Translations under genes and position numbers: made by a program
Part shown: one piece after another, positions 33,372-42,577 of the stretch
Layout: each line of letters opens with the position of its first letter
How positions within the stretch are numbered: the stretch's first letter is position 1
Assembly: GCA_013694595.1 (NCBI GenBank)
Contig: JACDCC010000191.1
Location: 1 to 52,667 of the forward strand
Direction: 5' to 3'
Source: Chthoniobacterales bacterium
GTDB taxonomy: Bacteria > Verrucomicrobiota > Verrucomicrobiia > Chthoniobacterales > UBA10450
DNA: 52,667 bases
The notes under the pieces: model-generated
What the model was told of the DNA's origin: nothing
Databases searched by the model: none
The model's input: only the letters and a program-made list of their open reading frames with translations

Positions 33372-33878
33372 ATGAATACCAGAGACGATAAAGATAAAGA
33401 CTTGAATCAAGATCCAATCACCGGCGCTCCCGGTTCTCACCCCGTCGGCACCGGAGTCGGTGCAGTAGGTGGTGGTGCGACCGGCGCGGCGATCGGCGCA
33501 GCCGCCGGTCCTGTTGGCGCAGTAGTTGGCGCCGTGGTCGGCGCAGTCGCCGGTGGTTATGCCGGTAAAGGCGTGGCCGAGATGATCGACCCGACGGCCG
33601 AGAACGCCCACTGGCGTGATAACTACCGGAACGAGTCGTATGTGAATCGCGACCTCGATTACGACCAATACGAGCCTGCCTATCGCACCGGTTACACCGG
33701 CTACGGCAACCACGCCGGCAAGAAATTCGACGACGTGGAGAGCGATCTTCAGCGGGACTACGAGCAGGGCAAAGGCAACTCGAGCCTCGCGTGGAACGAC
33801 GCGAAACACGCGACGAAAGCCGCCTGGCACCGCGTCGAGCGCGCTCTCCCCGGGGATGCGGACCGCGACGGCCGGTAA
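33372..33878 (+). CDS. Glycine-zipper protein, possibly stress-related
   Basis: 168 residues from an ATG at 33372. The N-terminus is charged (DDKDKDLNQDP). Residues about 27-75 are a Gly/Ala/Val repeat (GTGVGAVGGGATGAA, VVGAVVGAVAGGYAG) with glycine-zipper spacing and no charge, a possible membrane hairpin. The rest is Tyr/Asp-rich (WRDNYRNESYVNRDLDYDQY) and then a lysine-rich helix. Proteins like this are often annotated as hypothetical, sometimes induced by osmotic or desiccation stress. A strong terminator follows. Function not known. Confidence 0.75.
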   Translation: MNTRDDKDKDLNQDPITGAPGSHPVGTGVGAVGGGATGAAIGAAAGPVGAVVGAVVGAVAGGYAGKGVAEMIDPTAENAHWRDNYRNESYVNRDLDYDQYEPAYRTGYTGYGNHAGKKFDDVESDLQRDYEQGKGNSSLAWNDAKHATKAAWHRVERALPGDADRDGR

Positions 33879-33903
33879 GCAAAACTAGCAGCAGATTCAG
33901 AGA

Positions 33904-33940
33904 GGCCCGCGGACTGCAAGGTTCGCGGGTCTTTTTTTTT
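33904..33940 (+). terminator. Rho-independent terminator
   Basis: Stem arms GGCCCGCGGAC (33904-33914) and GTTCGCGGGTC (33921-33931) with a six-base loop TGCAAG, followed by nine T residues. Mismatches are G-T pairs. It ends the glycine-zipper gene. Confidence 0.9.
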
Positions 33941-33975
33941 GCGCTGTCTGGGTAGCCGCGAACTCTCTCCCTCCA

Positions 33976-34860
33976 TCAACTCTGCGGCGCGATTCGCTTC
34001 GTCTCCTTGTTCTTCAAGCCGTCCCGCTCGTGCTCCAGTTCCAGCTCGCCCGCCGGCTCCTTTCGCAAGGTCTTCGGCACCATGTCTCCGACTGGCCCTT
34101 TCGCGATGGAAATCCCGCCGTCGACCAGCCAGAGCGCACCGGTCACATAGCTCGCCTCATCCGAGGCGAGGAAGGCGTAGACATTCGCCACCTCCTCCGT
34201 TGTTCCGCGTCGCCCCATGGGGCTCGCCTGGAGCAACAACGTCTCCATCTGGTTGTCCATCGGACCGTCTTCCTTGTGCGTCCATGCGGTATCGATTGGC
34301 CCTGGGCAGACACAGTTCGCCCGCACGCCATGCCGCGCCTGCTCCACCGCCACGCCGCGCATGAACGAGTGCATCCAGCCTTTCGTGCCGCCGTAGGTCG
34401 AGTTCTGCGCCAGCCCGATGAACCCTGACTCCGATCCGGCCGAGATGATGTTCCCGCGGGACTTTTGCAGGTGCGGCAGCGCGAAGCGTGTCATCAAAAA
34501 CGCCGAGCGCATGTTCATCCGGACCGTCCGGTCGAAGTCCTCGATCGGGTAATCTTCCGTCATCGCGTTGTCGAGGAAGACGCCCGCGTTATTGACTAAC
34601 ACATCCAACGCTCCGAAGTGGTTCACCGCCAGGTCGACGCAGGCCCACGCCGCGCTTTCGTCGGCGAGATCGCCCGCCTTCGCGATTGCCTCCCCGCCTT
34701 GGTTGCGAATCGCTTTCGCCACCGCTTCGATTGGATCATCCGGCAGTCCGCTCACCACCACACGCGCGCCTTCACTCGCGAATTTGTGGGCGATCGCTTC
34801 GCCGATGCCGGTTCCGGCGCCCGTGATAATCGCCACTTTGCCGTCTAGTCGTCTGCTCAT
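33976..34860 (-). CDS. SDR family NAD(P)-dependent oxidoreductase
   Basis: 294 residues from an ATG at 34860. Classical short-chain dehydrogenase: the cofactor loop TGAGTGIGEAIA, NNAG (VLVNNAGVF), the catalytic Tyr-x-x-x-Lys as YGGTKGWM with a preceding Ser (AGSESGFIG), and PGPIDTAW. The last 50 residues (VGDMVPKTLRKEPAGELELEHE) form a charged tail beyond the usual end. The frame is open up to 35046, but that part is Arg/Ser-rich and overlaps the start of holA. Substrate unknown. Confidence 0.92.
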   Translation of the reverse strand: MSRRLDGKVAIITGAGTGIGEAIAHKFASEGARVVVSGLPDDPIEAVAKAIRNQGGEAIAKAGDLADESAAWACVDLAVNHFGALDVLVNNAGVFLDNAMTEDYPIEDFDRTVRMNMRSAFLMTRFALPHLQKSRGNIISAGSESGFIGLAQNSTYGGTKGWMHSFMRGVAVEQARHGVRANCVCPGPIDTAWTHKEDGPMDNQMETLLLQASPMGRRGTTEEVANVYAFLASDEASYVTGALWLVDGGISIAKGPVGDMVPKTLRKEPAGELELEHERDGLKNKETKRIAPQS

Positions 34861-34940
34861 GCCTAGTATTCGCCTGCGGGTGAGCGTGCAGTCGCCGCGA
34901 ATGCCTTGAGCGCTGCCGATGATGCGGCGAAACTCCGCGC

Positions 34941-36056
34941 ATGCCGAAAGCGAAGACCGCGTCCGCGACGAATCTCCATGCTGTTGTCGGCTCGGACGAA
35001 AGTGAGGTGAAACGCGTCGCGACTGAGCTGGCGGCGAAATTGACACCGCCGGATGCGGGCGATTTCGGGCTCGAAGTCATCGATGGCTGCGGCGACAATG
35101 CGGAGCAGTCCGCTTCACGCGTGCGTGCGGCGATCGAAGCGCTGCAGACGCTGCCATTTTTTGGCGGGAAGCTGGTCTGGCTGAAGAACGCGAACTGCCT
35201 TGGTGACACGGTCATTGGTCGCTCAGCCAGCGTGCAAGGCGCGCTGGAGGAGCTCGGCGAGGTGCTGGAGGCGGGCCTCGCGCCGGACATCACTTTTTTG
35301 ATCAGCGCAAGCGAAGTCGATAAGCGACGGTCATTCTACAAAGCGCTTTCGAAACGCGCCGAGCTGGAGGTGATCGATAAACTCGACGCCAGCCGCAGCG
35401 GCTGGGAAGAGGAAGCAACGGAGATCGTGCGGAGCCGCGCCAAAGCACGCGGCCTGCAGTTCCAGGAGGAGGCGCTGGATTTGTTCGTGCTGCTGACCGG
35501 TGGCGACACGCGGCAGATCGAGAACGAGCTGGAAAAAATCGACCTCTACGTCGCGGAAAGTCGACGCGTGACGGCCGATGAAGTGCGAACGCTCGTGCCG
35601 CTCTCACGGGCGGGCGTGATCTTCGAGCTCGGCAATGCGCTCGCGGGCTGTGATCTCAACCGCGCGCTCGGTTTGGTGCGAAGCCTCCTGGACCAGGGCG
35701 AAAGCGCGATCGGAATTCTGCTGGTGGCAATCCTGCCAACGGTCCGCAATCTTCTGCTCGCGAAAGACCTGATGGAGCGGCATCGTCTCAGCCGGCCATC
35801 CGCGCCGTTCCCGTTCATCTCGGCGATCAATCGCCTGCCCCCCTCGGCCACCGAGCATCTGCCGCGGAAGAAGGACGGCACGTTAAACGCCTACGCGCTC
35901 GGCATCGCGGCGATGTCCGCGCATCGCTTCGAGACCGCTCAGCTGATGGCGGGGCTGGAAGCGTGTCTCGACGCCAATGTGCAAATCGTCAGCAGCCAGC
36001 TCGATCACGAGCTGATCCTCACCGAGATCGTGGTGAAACTGCTCGCCTGTCGGTAG
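34941..36056 (+). CDS. holA: DNA polymerase III subunit delta
   Basis: 371 residues; the clamp-loader subunit that opens the beta clamp. The N-terminal domain has the delta pattern (HAVVGSDES, ALQTLPFFGGKLVWLKN), the middle has KALSKRAELEVIDKL and LLTGGDTRQIENELEKIDLYV, and the C-terminal collar is helical (RNLLLAKDLMERH). Length is normal. It lies divergent from the SDR gene. Confidence 0.9.
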   Translation: MPKAKTASATNLHAVVGSDESEVKRVATELAAKLTPPDAGDFGLEVIDGCGDNAEQSASRVRAAIEALQTLPFFGGKLVWLKNANCLGDTVIGRSASVQGALEELGEVLEAGLAPDITFLISASEVDKRRSFYKALSKRAELEVIDKLDASRSGWEEEATEIVRSRAKARGLQFQEEALDLFVLLTGGDTRQIENELEKIDLYVAESRRVTADEVRTLVPLSRAGVIFELGNALAGCDLNRALGLVRSLLDQGESAIGILLVAILPTVRNLLLAKDLMERHRLSRPSAPFPFISAINRLPPSATEHLPRKKDGTLNAYALGIAAMSAHRFETAQLMAGLEACLDANVQIVSSQLDHELILTEIVVKLLACR

Positions 36057-36108
36057 CTCCGGAAGGAGGGCCCCCCATGCCCAGGACGTGCAGAAGCACG
36101 TTTCCGCG

Positions 36109-36549
36109 TTAGACGGTCGTCGTGCCGTCGACTTGATTCCGCGCCATCGGCCCGATGTACGGAATGTCCCAACGCACGCCGCTGAAGGCTTTGATCACCG
36201 TGATGATGAAGACGATGAGAAAACCGAGGTTCGCGAGGGCCCAGACCAGCCCGAGCAGCACCGCAAACAAACCGCCAATCGCCGGGAGCGAAGAGAAGAT
36301 CGCCCACATGATATTGTAAACGATGCTGAACATCACCCACGCGCCGCCGAAGATGATCGATTGCATCGCGTAGAAGCGGACAAATTGATCCTGCTTCTCG
36401 AGCACGTAGAAAATGATGCCGCCGATCAGCGGGATGCACGCGAGCGAGGCCGCAACGTTCGGGGGGAGACCCGTAGAAGTGGAGTTCCCGCCACCGGTCG
36501 TGACCGGAGCCGGTGTCGTCGGGGGGATCGGATCAACGGGATCAGGCAT
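36109..36549 (-). CDS. DUF4870-type membrane protein
   Basis: 146 residues. The Pro/Thr/Gly-rich N-terminus (about 1-28) is followed by ASLACIPLIGGIIFYVLEK, QFVRFYAMQSIIFGG and two further hydrophobic segments, giving three to four helices. HAxQS-like FYAMQS is the family's conserved spot. The function of DUF4870/Tic20-like small membrane proteins is not established. It converges on holA. Confidence 0.8.
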   Translation of the reverse strand: MPDPVDPIPPTTPAPVTTGGGNSTSTGLPPNVAASLACIPLIGGIIFYVLEKQDQFVRFYAMQSIIFGGAWVMFSIVYNIMWAIFSSLPAIGGLFAVLLGLVWALANLGFLIVFIITVIKAFSGVRWDIPYIGPMARNQVDGTTTV

Positions 36550-36647
36550 GCTTAAACATACATCGAAATCCGGGGCGTGCTGTCAAGCCAAGTTCCACCG
36601 CCGGGAATTGGCTTTCGCCGACTGAAGCGGGCTCCTAACGTGTCGCC

Positions 36648-37712
36648 GTGAAGGTGGTACGTGTGCGGGCTGGCGGTCGTGAGTACCAGGCGCTGATCGG
36701 CCCGGGCGCGCTCGCGCGGCTCGGAGCGGAAGCGGCGAAGGTCTTGCGTGGTCCGGGTTGTGCGGTGGTCTGCGATGAGAACACCGCACCGCTTTTTTGC
36801 GAACAGGCGTTCGCCTCGCTGCGCGCGGCCGGATTTGATCCGACGCTGATTACGATTCCTGCGGGTGAGAAATCGAAGTCGCTGGAGCAGGTCGCTGCGG
36901 TCTGTGACGAGATGGCAGCTGCCGGGCTGGATCGTTCGTCGTTCGTGGTCGCAATTGGCGGCGGCGTCGTGGGCGATCTCGCCGGGTTCGCTGCCGCGAT
37001 TTATCACAGAGGAATCCCGCATCTCCAGGTGCCCACTACGTTGTTGGCGCAGGTCGACAGTGCGATCGGAGGCAAGACCGCGGTGAACACGACGCACGGG
37101 AAGAACTTGTTAGGCGCAGTGCACCAGCCGGCGCTGGTCGTGGCTGACACGGAGACGCTGCGCTCGCTGCCGAAGCGGGAGTTCAATCAAGGGGTCGCCG
37201 AGATCATCAAGCACGCAATTATCGCCGACGTCTCGCTCTTCGAGCTGCTCGAGGAGTATGACGCGGATGCGCTGCCGGAGCTCGTCCGGCAAAACATTGC
37301 GATCAAGGCGGGCGTTGTTGGGCGTGATGAGCTCGATCTCTCCGGCGAACGCGCCGTCCTGAATTTCGGCCACACGGTCGGACACGGAATTGAACGCGCG
37401 GCGCAGTACGGGCGTTTGTTGCACGGCGAAGCGATCAGCCTCGGCATCGTCGCGGCGTGTGAAATCTCCGTTCGTCGAGCGGGCCTGCCGGACGCAGACC
37501 GCGATCGCGTCGTGCGGACGCTGCAGGCGTTTGACCTGCCGACCAGCTTGCCGGCTGACATTGCGCGCGATCAAATCCTGCCGGGGATCCGTTCGGACAA
37601 GAAGTTCGAGCGGGGCGAGGTGCGGTTCGTCGTGACGCCGGGACTGGGATCCGCACGTCTCACGAGCGAGATCACGATCGATGACATCGCAGCGGCGATC
37701 GAGCGGTTGTAA
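36648..37712 (+). CDS. aroB: 3-dehydroquinate synthase
   Basis: 354 residues from a GTG at 36648. NAD- and zinc-dependent enzyme of the shikimate pathway. Conserved blocks: GEKSKSLEQV, GGGVVGDLAGFAAAIYHRGIPHLQVPTTLLAQVDSAIGGKTAVN, KNLLGAVHQP, EIIKHAII, and LNFGHTVGHGIE with the zinc histidines, then HGEAISLGIV. It completes the shikimate pair with aroE at 20501. Confidence 0.96.
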   Translation: MKVVRVRAGGREYQALIGPGALARLGAEAAKVLRGPGCAVVCDENTAPLFCEQAFASLRAAGFDPTLITIPAGEKSKSLEQVAAVCDEMAAAGLDRSSFVVAIGGGVVGDLAGFAAAIYHRGIPHLQVPTTLLAQVDSAIGGKTAVNTTHGKNLLGAVHQPALVVADTETLRSLPKREFNQGVAEIIKHAIIADVSLFELLEEYDADALPELVRQNIAIKAGVVGRDELDLSGERAVLNFGHTVGHGIERAAQYGRLLHGEAISLGIVAACEISVRRAGLPDADRDRVVRTLQAFDLPTSLPADIARDQILPGIRSDKKFERGEVRFVVTPGLGSARLTSEITIDDIAAAIERL

Positions 37713-37721
37713 CCGGGAGCG

Positions 37722-39005
37722 CTACTTGCATCGCGCGCGGTAATACTCGACCAGCCCGTCAATCACACCATCGGCATACTCGCGATAAATGCTCGGCCGG
37801 TCAGTGCCGTTCACATTGCGGATGCCGTCGTAGTCGCCCTCCTGGATGCGCCAGAACACTTCGTCGCTGTTCATCACGTACGGCTCGAAGTAGATCACCG
37901 GCGCATGATAGAGGCGCGTCGCGATGAGATTGCGCGCGTAGACGTAGCCGGTGGTGCCGACCTTCACCACGTTCGGGGTGGTGTATTCGTAGGGCGGCAG
38001 GTGCGTTCGGCGCGCCATTGTCTCTGCCAGCTTCTCTGAGAGTGGAAGCTCTTCCGTGTAAGTGCGGCTGAGCAATCGCTTCAGCATCTCGAAGCGCACG
38101 TCGTCGAACTCGAGTTCCGCGTCGAGATAGGAACCGTTCACGAGCATGTGAAGGTGATTGCGGTCGATCAGCTTCGGATTCTTCGGATCGTCCCAACCCT
38201 CGGCGTTGAAATGCAGGCAGAGCACCACGTCGCGACGGAGGTCGTCGTTTACGATCGCAGCTCGCTGGCGGATCTCGCTGTTGCGATAGAACAGGAGCTC
38301 GTTTTGCCAGCGCAGCGTCTGGTCCTTTTGCGGGTCCGCCGGACCGTCGTAGTCGTCGCGCGGCTTCGGATTGCCGGCGCGGAGCAGAATCTTTCGGGAG
38401 ACTTCGCTGAGGTCGTTAGGGCGTTTCGGCGTCACCGGCTCCGGTTTGTCGCGCACCAGCGAGACGGTGGCGCCAAGTTTACGCAGGCGCGGCGCGAGCA
38501 GCTTCGCGACGTGCAGCGTCATGTCCCCTTCCTTGATCGGCTCGCTGTCGCCGACCTGGAACCAACGCTCCTCCATTTGCGCCCAGCTGCCGCCGATGTG
38601 GCCGGGATCAATGGCGATCTTCAACCCCTCGAGCTCGCGACCAGCCGGCGCACGAGGAAGTGCTTCGAGCGGGCGCCATGCGCGCGGCACGGGCTTTCTC
38701 GCGCCTTCATCCTTCGCGAAGCGCAACGTGAACCAGCTCTCCTGTTCGCGATCGATTCTGATGCGCACCACCTCCGCCTCGAGCTGCAGCAGATTTCCGC
38801 TGATCCCGCGCGGGCAGTAAACGGTTTCCAGCAGACGCTTGAACTCGTCCCGCGTGATCGTCCCCTGATACTGCTCGATCGATGACCAATCCGGCACGTT
38901 GCCGAGCGGGCTGATGTTCGGGGCGGCGGCAGCCAGAACCGGCAGCGCAAGGAGAGAGGCGGCTAAACAGGGGGCGAGGATTTGCGGGAGCCGAAGATTC
39001 ACCAT
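37722..39005 (-). CDS. N-acetylmuramoyl-L-alanine amidase (Amidase_3 type)
   Basis: 427 residues from an ATG at 39005, exported (signal peptide LPQILAPCLAASLLALPVLAAA). The catalytic domain shows KIAIDPGHIGG with the zinc His, then a Glu in the Glu-Gly-Asp region, and VLCLHFNAE with the second zinc His. A non-catalytic N-terminal part (about 30-115) precedes it. The protein cleaves the peptide stem from muramic acid in peptidoglycan, probably at division or remodelling. The start codons of this gene and the divergent YmdB-type gene are 36 bp apart. Confidence 0.87.
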   Translation of the reverse strand: MVNLRLPQILAPCLAASLLALPVLAAAAPNISPLGNVPDWSSIEQYQGTITRDEFKRLLETVYCPRGISGNLLQLEAEVVRIRIDREQESWFTLRFAKDEGARKPVPRAWRPLEALPRAPAGRELEGLKIAIDPGHIGGSWAQMEERWFQVGDSEPIKEGDMTLHVAKLLAPRLRKLGATVSLVRDKPEPVTPKRPNDLSEVSRKILLRAGNPKPRDDYDGPADPQKDQTLRWQNELLFYRNSEIRQRAAIVNDDLRRDVVLCLHFNAEGWDDPKNPKLIDRNHLHMLVNGSYLDAELEFDDVRFEMLKRLLSRTYTEELPLSEKLAETMARRTHLPPYEYTTPNVVKVGTTGYVYARNLIATRLYHAPVIYFEPYVMNSDEVFWRIQEGDYDGIRNVNGTDRPSIYREYADGVIDGLVEYYRARCK

Positions 39006-39041
39006 CTGGATTTCGCAGTAATTACCACGCATGTTGGTGCC

Positions 39042-39866
39042 ATGCTGACGATTCTGTTCCTGGGCGACATCGTCGGCGAACCGGGACGCAGCGGCGTCAT
39101 CGCGCGGCTGGCGGAGTTGAAGGCGCGGCATGTGGTCGACTTCATCATCGTGAATGGAGAGAACGCGGCCGGCGGGCGCGGCATTACGCCAAAGATCTCG
39201 ATCGATCTGCTCCGCGCCGGCGCGTCGGTGATCACCACTGGCGATCACATCTGGGATCAAAAAGACGTGATTCCCTACCTGGCAACCGAGCCGCGTCTGC
39301 TGCGGCCGGTGAACTACCCTCCCGGCGCGCCCGGCAGCGGCTCCATCGTATTGGAGACGGCGAAAGGAAAGGTCGGCGTGATCAACGTGCAGGGTCGCAC
39401 ATTCATGCAACCGATCCTCGAGAATCCGTTCGAGGCGCTCGATCGCGCCGTCTCGGCAATGCACGACGAAACCCGCGTCATTTTCGTGGATGCGCACGCG
39501 GAGACGACGAGCGAGAAGATCGCGATCGGTCGCTTTTTGGACGGACGCGTTTCGGCGGTGATCGGTACGCACACACACGTGCAAACCGCGGACGAACAGA
39601 TTTTTCCCCGCGGCACCGCGTTCCTGTGCGACGCGGGAATGTGCGGTCCGAGTCAGTCTATTCTCGGGCGCGCGATCGATCCAATCGTGAACCGCTTCAT
39701 CTCGAATTTGCCCGCGCCGTTCCCGGTGGCGAAAGGTGAAGTGCGCTTGTGCGGTGCAGTGATCGGCATCGACGAGACGAATGGGCGCGCAGTGAGCATC
39801 ACGCGCGTGGACGAACTGATTCCCGTCCCGCAGCCAGAGCCGGCGCCTGCAGTGGCAGCAAGCTGA
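39042..39866 (+). CDS. YmdB-type metallophosphoesterase (TIGR00282 family)
   Basis: 274 residues from an ATG at 39042. Metal-binding blocks in order: FLGDIVGEPGR, VNGENAAGG, TGDHIWDQ, VDAHAETTSEK and GTHTHVQTAD. The B. subtilis relative YmdB hydrolyses 2',3'- and 3',5'-cyclic nucleotides. The C-terminal 15 residues are Pro/Ala-rich. It lies next to infC on the opposite strand. Confidence 0.92.
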   Translation: MLTILFLGDIVGEPGRSGVIARLAELKARHVVDFIIVNGENAAGGRGITPKISIDLLRAGASVITTGDHIWDQKDVIPYLATEPRLLRPVNYPPGAPGSGSIVLETAKGKVGVINVQGRTFMQPILENPFEALDRAVSAMHDETRVIFVDAHAETTSEKIAIGRFLDGRVSAVIGTHTHVQTADEQIFPRGTAFLCDAGMCGPSQSILGRAIDPIVNRFISNLPAPFPVAKGEVRLCGAVIGIDETNGRAVSITRVDELIPVPQPEPAPAVAAS

Positions 39867-39876
39867 GGCGCGCCTG

Positions 39877-40464
39877 CTAAGACTCGTCGTCGTCCGCGTT
39901 GTCAGCCGCGTTCGCGGCTTCGGCTTCCGCGTCGTCCTCCTCCACGGAGAACCGGCGCTTGCGGCGCGCGGCCGGCAACGGCGACAGCGTCATGGTGATA
40001 TTACGGCCGGCGGCCTTCGGCTCCATTTCGACCTGGCCCATGCCGCTCAAATCGTCGCGCACTTTGTACATCAACTGCATCCCGATCTCCTGGTGCGCCA
40101 TTTCGCGGCCACGGAATTGCAGCTGCACGCGCACCTTGTTCCCCTTGTCGAGGAACGCTTCGCCGTGGCGGAGCTTCGTCAGGTAATCGTGCGCGTCGAT
40201 GTTTACCCGAAACTTGATCTCCTTCAGCTTCGTCCCGGAGGCCTTCTTTTCCTTTTCCTGCTTGGCGAGGTCGTAGCGATACTTCCCGAAATCGACGATC
40301 TTGCAGACCGGCGGGTTCGCAGTGGGCGCGACTTCCACCAGGTCCATTCCGATGCTTTGCGCGCGCCGGAGCGCATCGGACAATTTCATCACGCCGAGCT
40401 GCTCGGCGGTCGAGCCTATGATGACCCGGACTTCGCGTGCGCGAATCCGGCCGTTTACACGAAT
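39877..40464 (-). CDS. infC: Translation initiation factor IF-3 (non-AUG start)
   Basis: About 195 residues. The N-domain continues upstream of the first GTG/ATG (40392): in frame are INGRIR-like VNGRIRAREVRVI (about 40458-40420), the standard IF-3 opening, so the real start is upstream. No ATG, GTG or TTG occurs before the TGA at 40485. Candidates are ATT at 40464 and CTG at 40476. A GGAG sits about 11 bases before the CTG. An unusual start codon is the known basis of infC autoregulation in many bacteria, so this is expected. The C-domain (KEIKFRVNIDAHDYLTK, GMGQVEMEPKAAGRNITM) is intact, and the C-terminus is an acidic tail (EEDDAEAEAANAADNADDDES). Confidence 0.93.
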   Translation of the reverse strand: MRVNGRIRAREVRVIIGSTAEQLGVMKLSDALRRAQSIGMDLVEVAPTANPPVCKIVDFGKYRYDLAKQEKEKKASGTKLKEIKFRVNIDAHDYLTKLRHGEAFLDKGNKVRVQLQFRGREMAHQEIGMQLMYKVRDDLSGMGQVEMEPKAAGRNITMTLSPLPAARRKRRFSVEEDDAEAEAANAADNADDDES

Positions 40465-40715
40465 TTGTGGTTGCAGGTTAAATCAAGCTCCAAGCCGGCG
40501 AGATGGGGAGTGAACCGCGTCGCCGTGTGTCGTTCTTATCGCACCGCTCCCGGCGTGGCTACAGCCACTCCGAAACACTCCTGCCTCGCCGCGCTGCGAT
40601 CTTCTGCGGCGACAACCGGCGCCAGGCGCCAGCCGACCGCAACTTGAAAGCAACATCGCCTCCGGAGCAAGGCGAAACTGGGACTCTTCCGTCGCGCCGC
40701 GAGGAGCGGCGGAAC

Positions 40716-41375
40716 TCAAGCGGAAGGCGGTGAGCCGTAACGCGCCGCGTGCGATTCGTGGAACCCGAGATCTTCGAGCATGGCATCGATCGTCGTGGCG
40801 AGCGGCTCGATCTTCGCGAACCCGGAGAACACGGCGCGATCACCGATCTCACTGTCGATCACGAAGGTGGGACGCTGTGTGACCTGCAAGGCGTGAAACT
40901 CCGCTGTGCTCGCGCGAATCCGTTTCTCGATTTCCCGCGATTTCGCACGCTTCAGCAGTTTCGCTTTCTCGAGGCCAGAGGTCACAGCCCCGATTTGTGC
41001 GGCCATCTCCCATTGCCCGGTACGTCGCCCTTCGCGTAATCCAGCGGTCGCGAGCGCGAGCCGGACGCTGTCGTCATCGATGCCCAGATCCTTCGCCGCT
41101 TCTGCGACCGCGTTCGGTGCGAGATATTCCGAGACACCTTTCTCGAACCAGCCGGAGTCGAGATCAAAGGGCGACCGCATGAGCATGCTGCTGCGCCGAT
41201 AGAACCATTCGAGCTGGGCGCGCGTCTTCGGCATTCCCTTCTCGTCCATGAGCGCGATCTTCCACTCGAACTCGACGCGCCCGGCGTAACGCTGCTTCAG
41301 CTCCGCGTACATTGGCTCCGCCCAGAAGCACCAGGAGGAGGCGACGTCGAGATAGTGCGTTAGTTTCAGTGCCAT
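40716..41375 (-). CDS. DsbA-fold (2-hydroxychromene-2-carboxylate isomerase-like) protein
   Basis: 219 residues from an ATG at 41375. The thioredoxin-like fold of the DSBA family begins LTHYLDVASSWCFWAEP, with one cysteine (C-F-W-A) instead of a CxxC pair, as in HCCA isomerase/FrnE-type relatives. The later cis-Pro segment is VTQRPTFVIDSEIGDRAVFSGF. It is divergent from the rhomboid gene. A redox or isomerase/glutathione-type role is possible; substrate unknown. Confidence 0.8.
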   Translation of the reverse strand: MALKLTHYLDVASSWCFWAEPMYAELKQRYAGRVEFEWKIALMDEKGMPKTRAQLEWFYRRSSMLMRSPFDLDSGWFEKGVSEYLAPNAVAEAAKDLGIDDDSVRLALATAGLREGRRTGQWEMAAQIGAVTSGLEKAKLLKRAKSREIEKRIRASTAEFHALQVTQRPTFVIDSEIGDRAVFSGFAKIEPLATTIDAMLEDLGFHESHAARYGSPPSA

Positions 41376-41485
41376 GAGCGCGTTCTGTTGAAGCAAGCTT
41401 CGGACCCCAAACGCCCGACGTCCACCCACTCGATCAACTCCCACTCCGCGACGGCAGCCTCGCAGCTCAATCATCAACGTCCCTC

Positions 41486-42493
41486 GTGCTCGATCTCAAC
41501 CAGATCTTTCTTCTCATCGCCGCGATCTCGCCGGCGATTCTGCTGTTCCAAACGTGGCGCGGCGCGGCGAGTCCCCACTGGAGAACTGCCGCGCTCTTCG
41601 TGCTCCTTGTCGTCGGAGCGGCGTGGCTTTTCGCGCGGCCGTGGGCTGGCTTTATTAGCGGCGGTGCGTGGCTGCTGCTGCTGTTTTTACCGGCGACGGC
41701 TCTTCGCAAGTCGATCGAAGTGGCGCGACGCGGCCGTTTTCCCCGAGCTCGCCGCCTGCTGAATGCGGTGCGTTTCCTGCATAGCGGACGCGCCGTCCGA
41801 GAGCATGCGCAGCTCATTGACATGATCGAGCGCGCGCAGGCGGAGGGTCGCGCGATTCCCGCGGCACCGGGCGCACGCGGTTCGAGCTTCGGACGCTCGC
41901 GCACAGGAACCACGCCGGCCGTGGCGACACTGATCGTGTTGAACCTCGCGATGTTTGCAGCCCAGATGGCGTTCGGCGGGTCTACAAACCCCATGACGTT
42001 ACATCGCCTCGGCGCCCTCGAACCGGCAACGGTACTCGTGAATGGCGAATACTGGCGGCTGGCGACGGCAATCTTCCTGCACTACGGCGCCGCGCATCTG
42101 CTGGTGAACCTGTTCGCGCTCCACTTCTTCGGGCCAACGCTGGAAAGCGCGATCGGGTCGCTGCGGTTTGCTGTCTGCTATCTGCTGTCTGGCATCGGGT
42201 CGTGCGCTGAGATCACGATGATGTCGCGGCTGCAGTGGCTGGAAATTGACCAGCTGGTAGGCGCGTCCGCCGCGGTGATGGGGATTGTCGGCGCCTGGGC
42301 GGGATCGCTCATGCGCGACCGCCATCTCCCGCACAACCGGCGCGTGTTACGCAACATTCTGCTCATCGTCGCGATCCAGTCGCTCTTCGATATTCTGACG
42401 CCGCGCGTGAGCATGGCCGCCCACCTGAGCGGGCTTGTCACTGGATTCGTGCTCGGCCTGCTGATCGCGCCGAAGCGACGTTCCACCGCCTGA
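41486..42493 (+). CDS. Rhomboid family intramembrane serine protease
   Basis: 335 residues. Two hydrophobic segments at 8-25 and 35-67 precede the rhomboid domain. The domain itself (about 145-330) shows the Asn/His segment HYGAAHLLVNLFAL, the catalytic Ser261 in GASAAVMGIVGA and His313 in MAAHLSGLVTGF. The start is a GTG at 41486. Substrate unknown. Confidence 0.9.
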   Translation: MLDLNQIFLLIAAISPAILLFQTWRGAASPHWRTAALFVLLVVGAAWLFARPWAGFISGGAWLLLLFLPATALRKSIEVARRGRFPRARRLLNAVRFLHSGRAVREHAQLIDMIERAQAEGRAIPAAPGARGSSFGRSRTGTTPAVATLIVLNLAMFAAQMAFGGSTNPMTLHRLGALEPATVLVNGEYWRLATAIFLHYGAAHLLVNLFALHFFGPTLESAIGSLRFAVCYLLSGIGSCAEITMMSRLQWLEIDQLVGASAAVMGIVGAWAGSLMRDRHLPHNRRVLRNILLIVAIQSLFDILTPRVSMAAHLSGLVTGFVLGLLIAPKRRSTA

Positions 42494-42577
42494 ACGCCTG
42501 CGACGGAACGCTTGCTGCTCCGAGTTTTCCTGACAGAATCCCGCCTCGGCTTCACCTGCTGACAATTCCCCGTTCCC

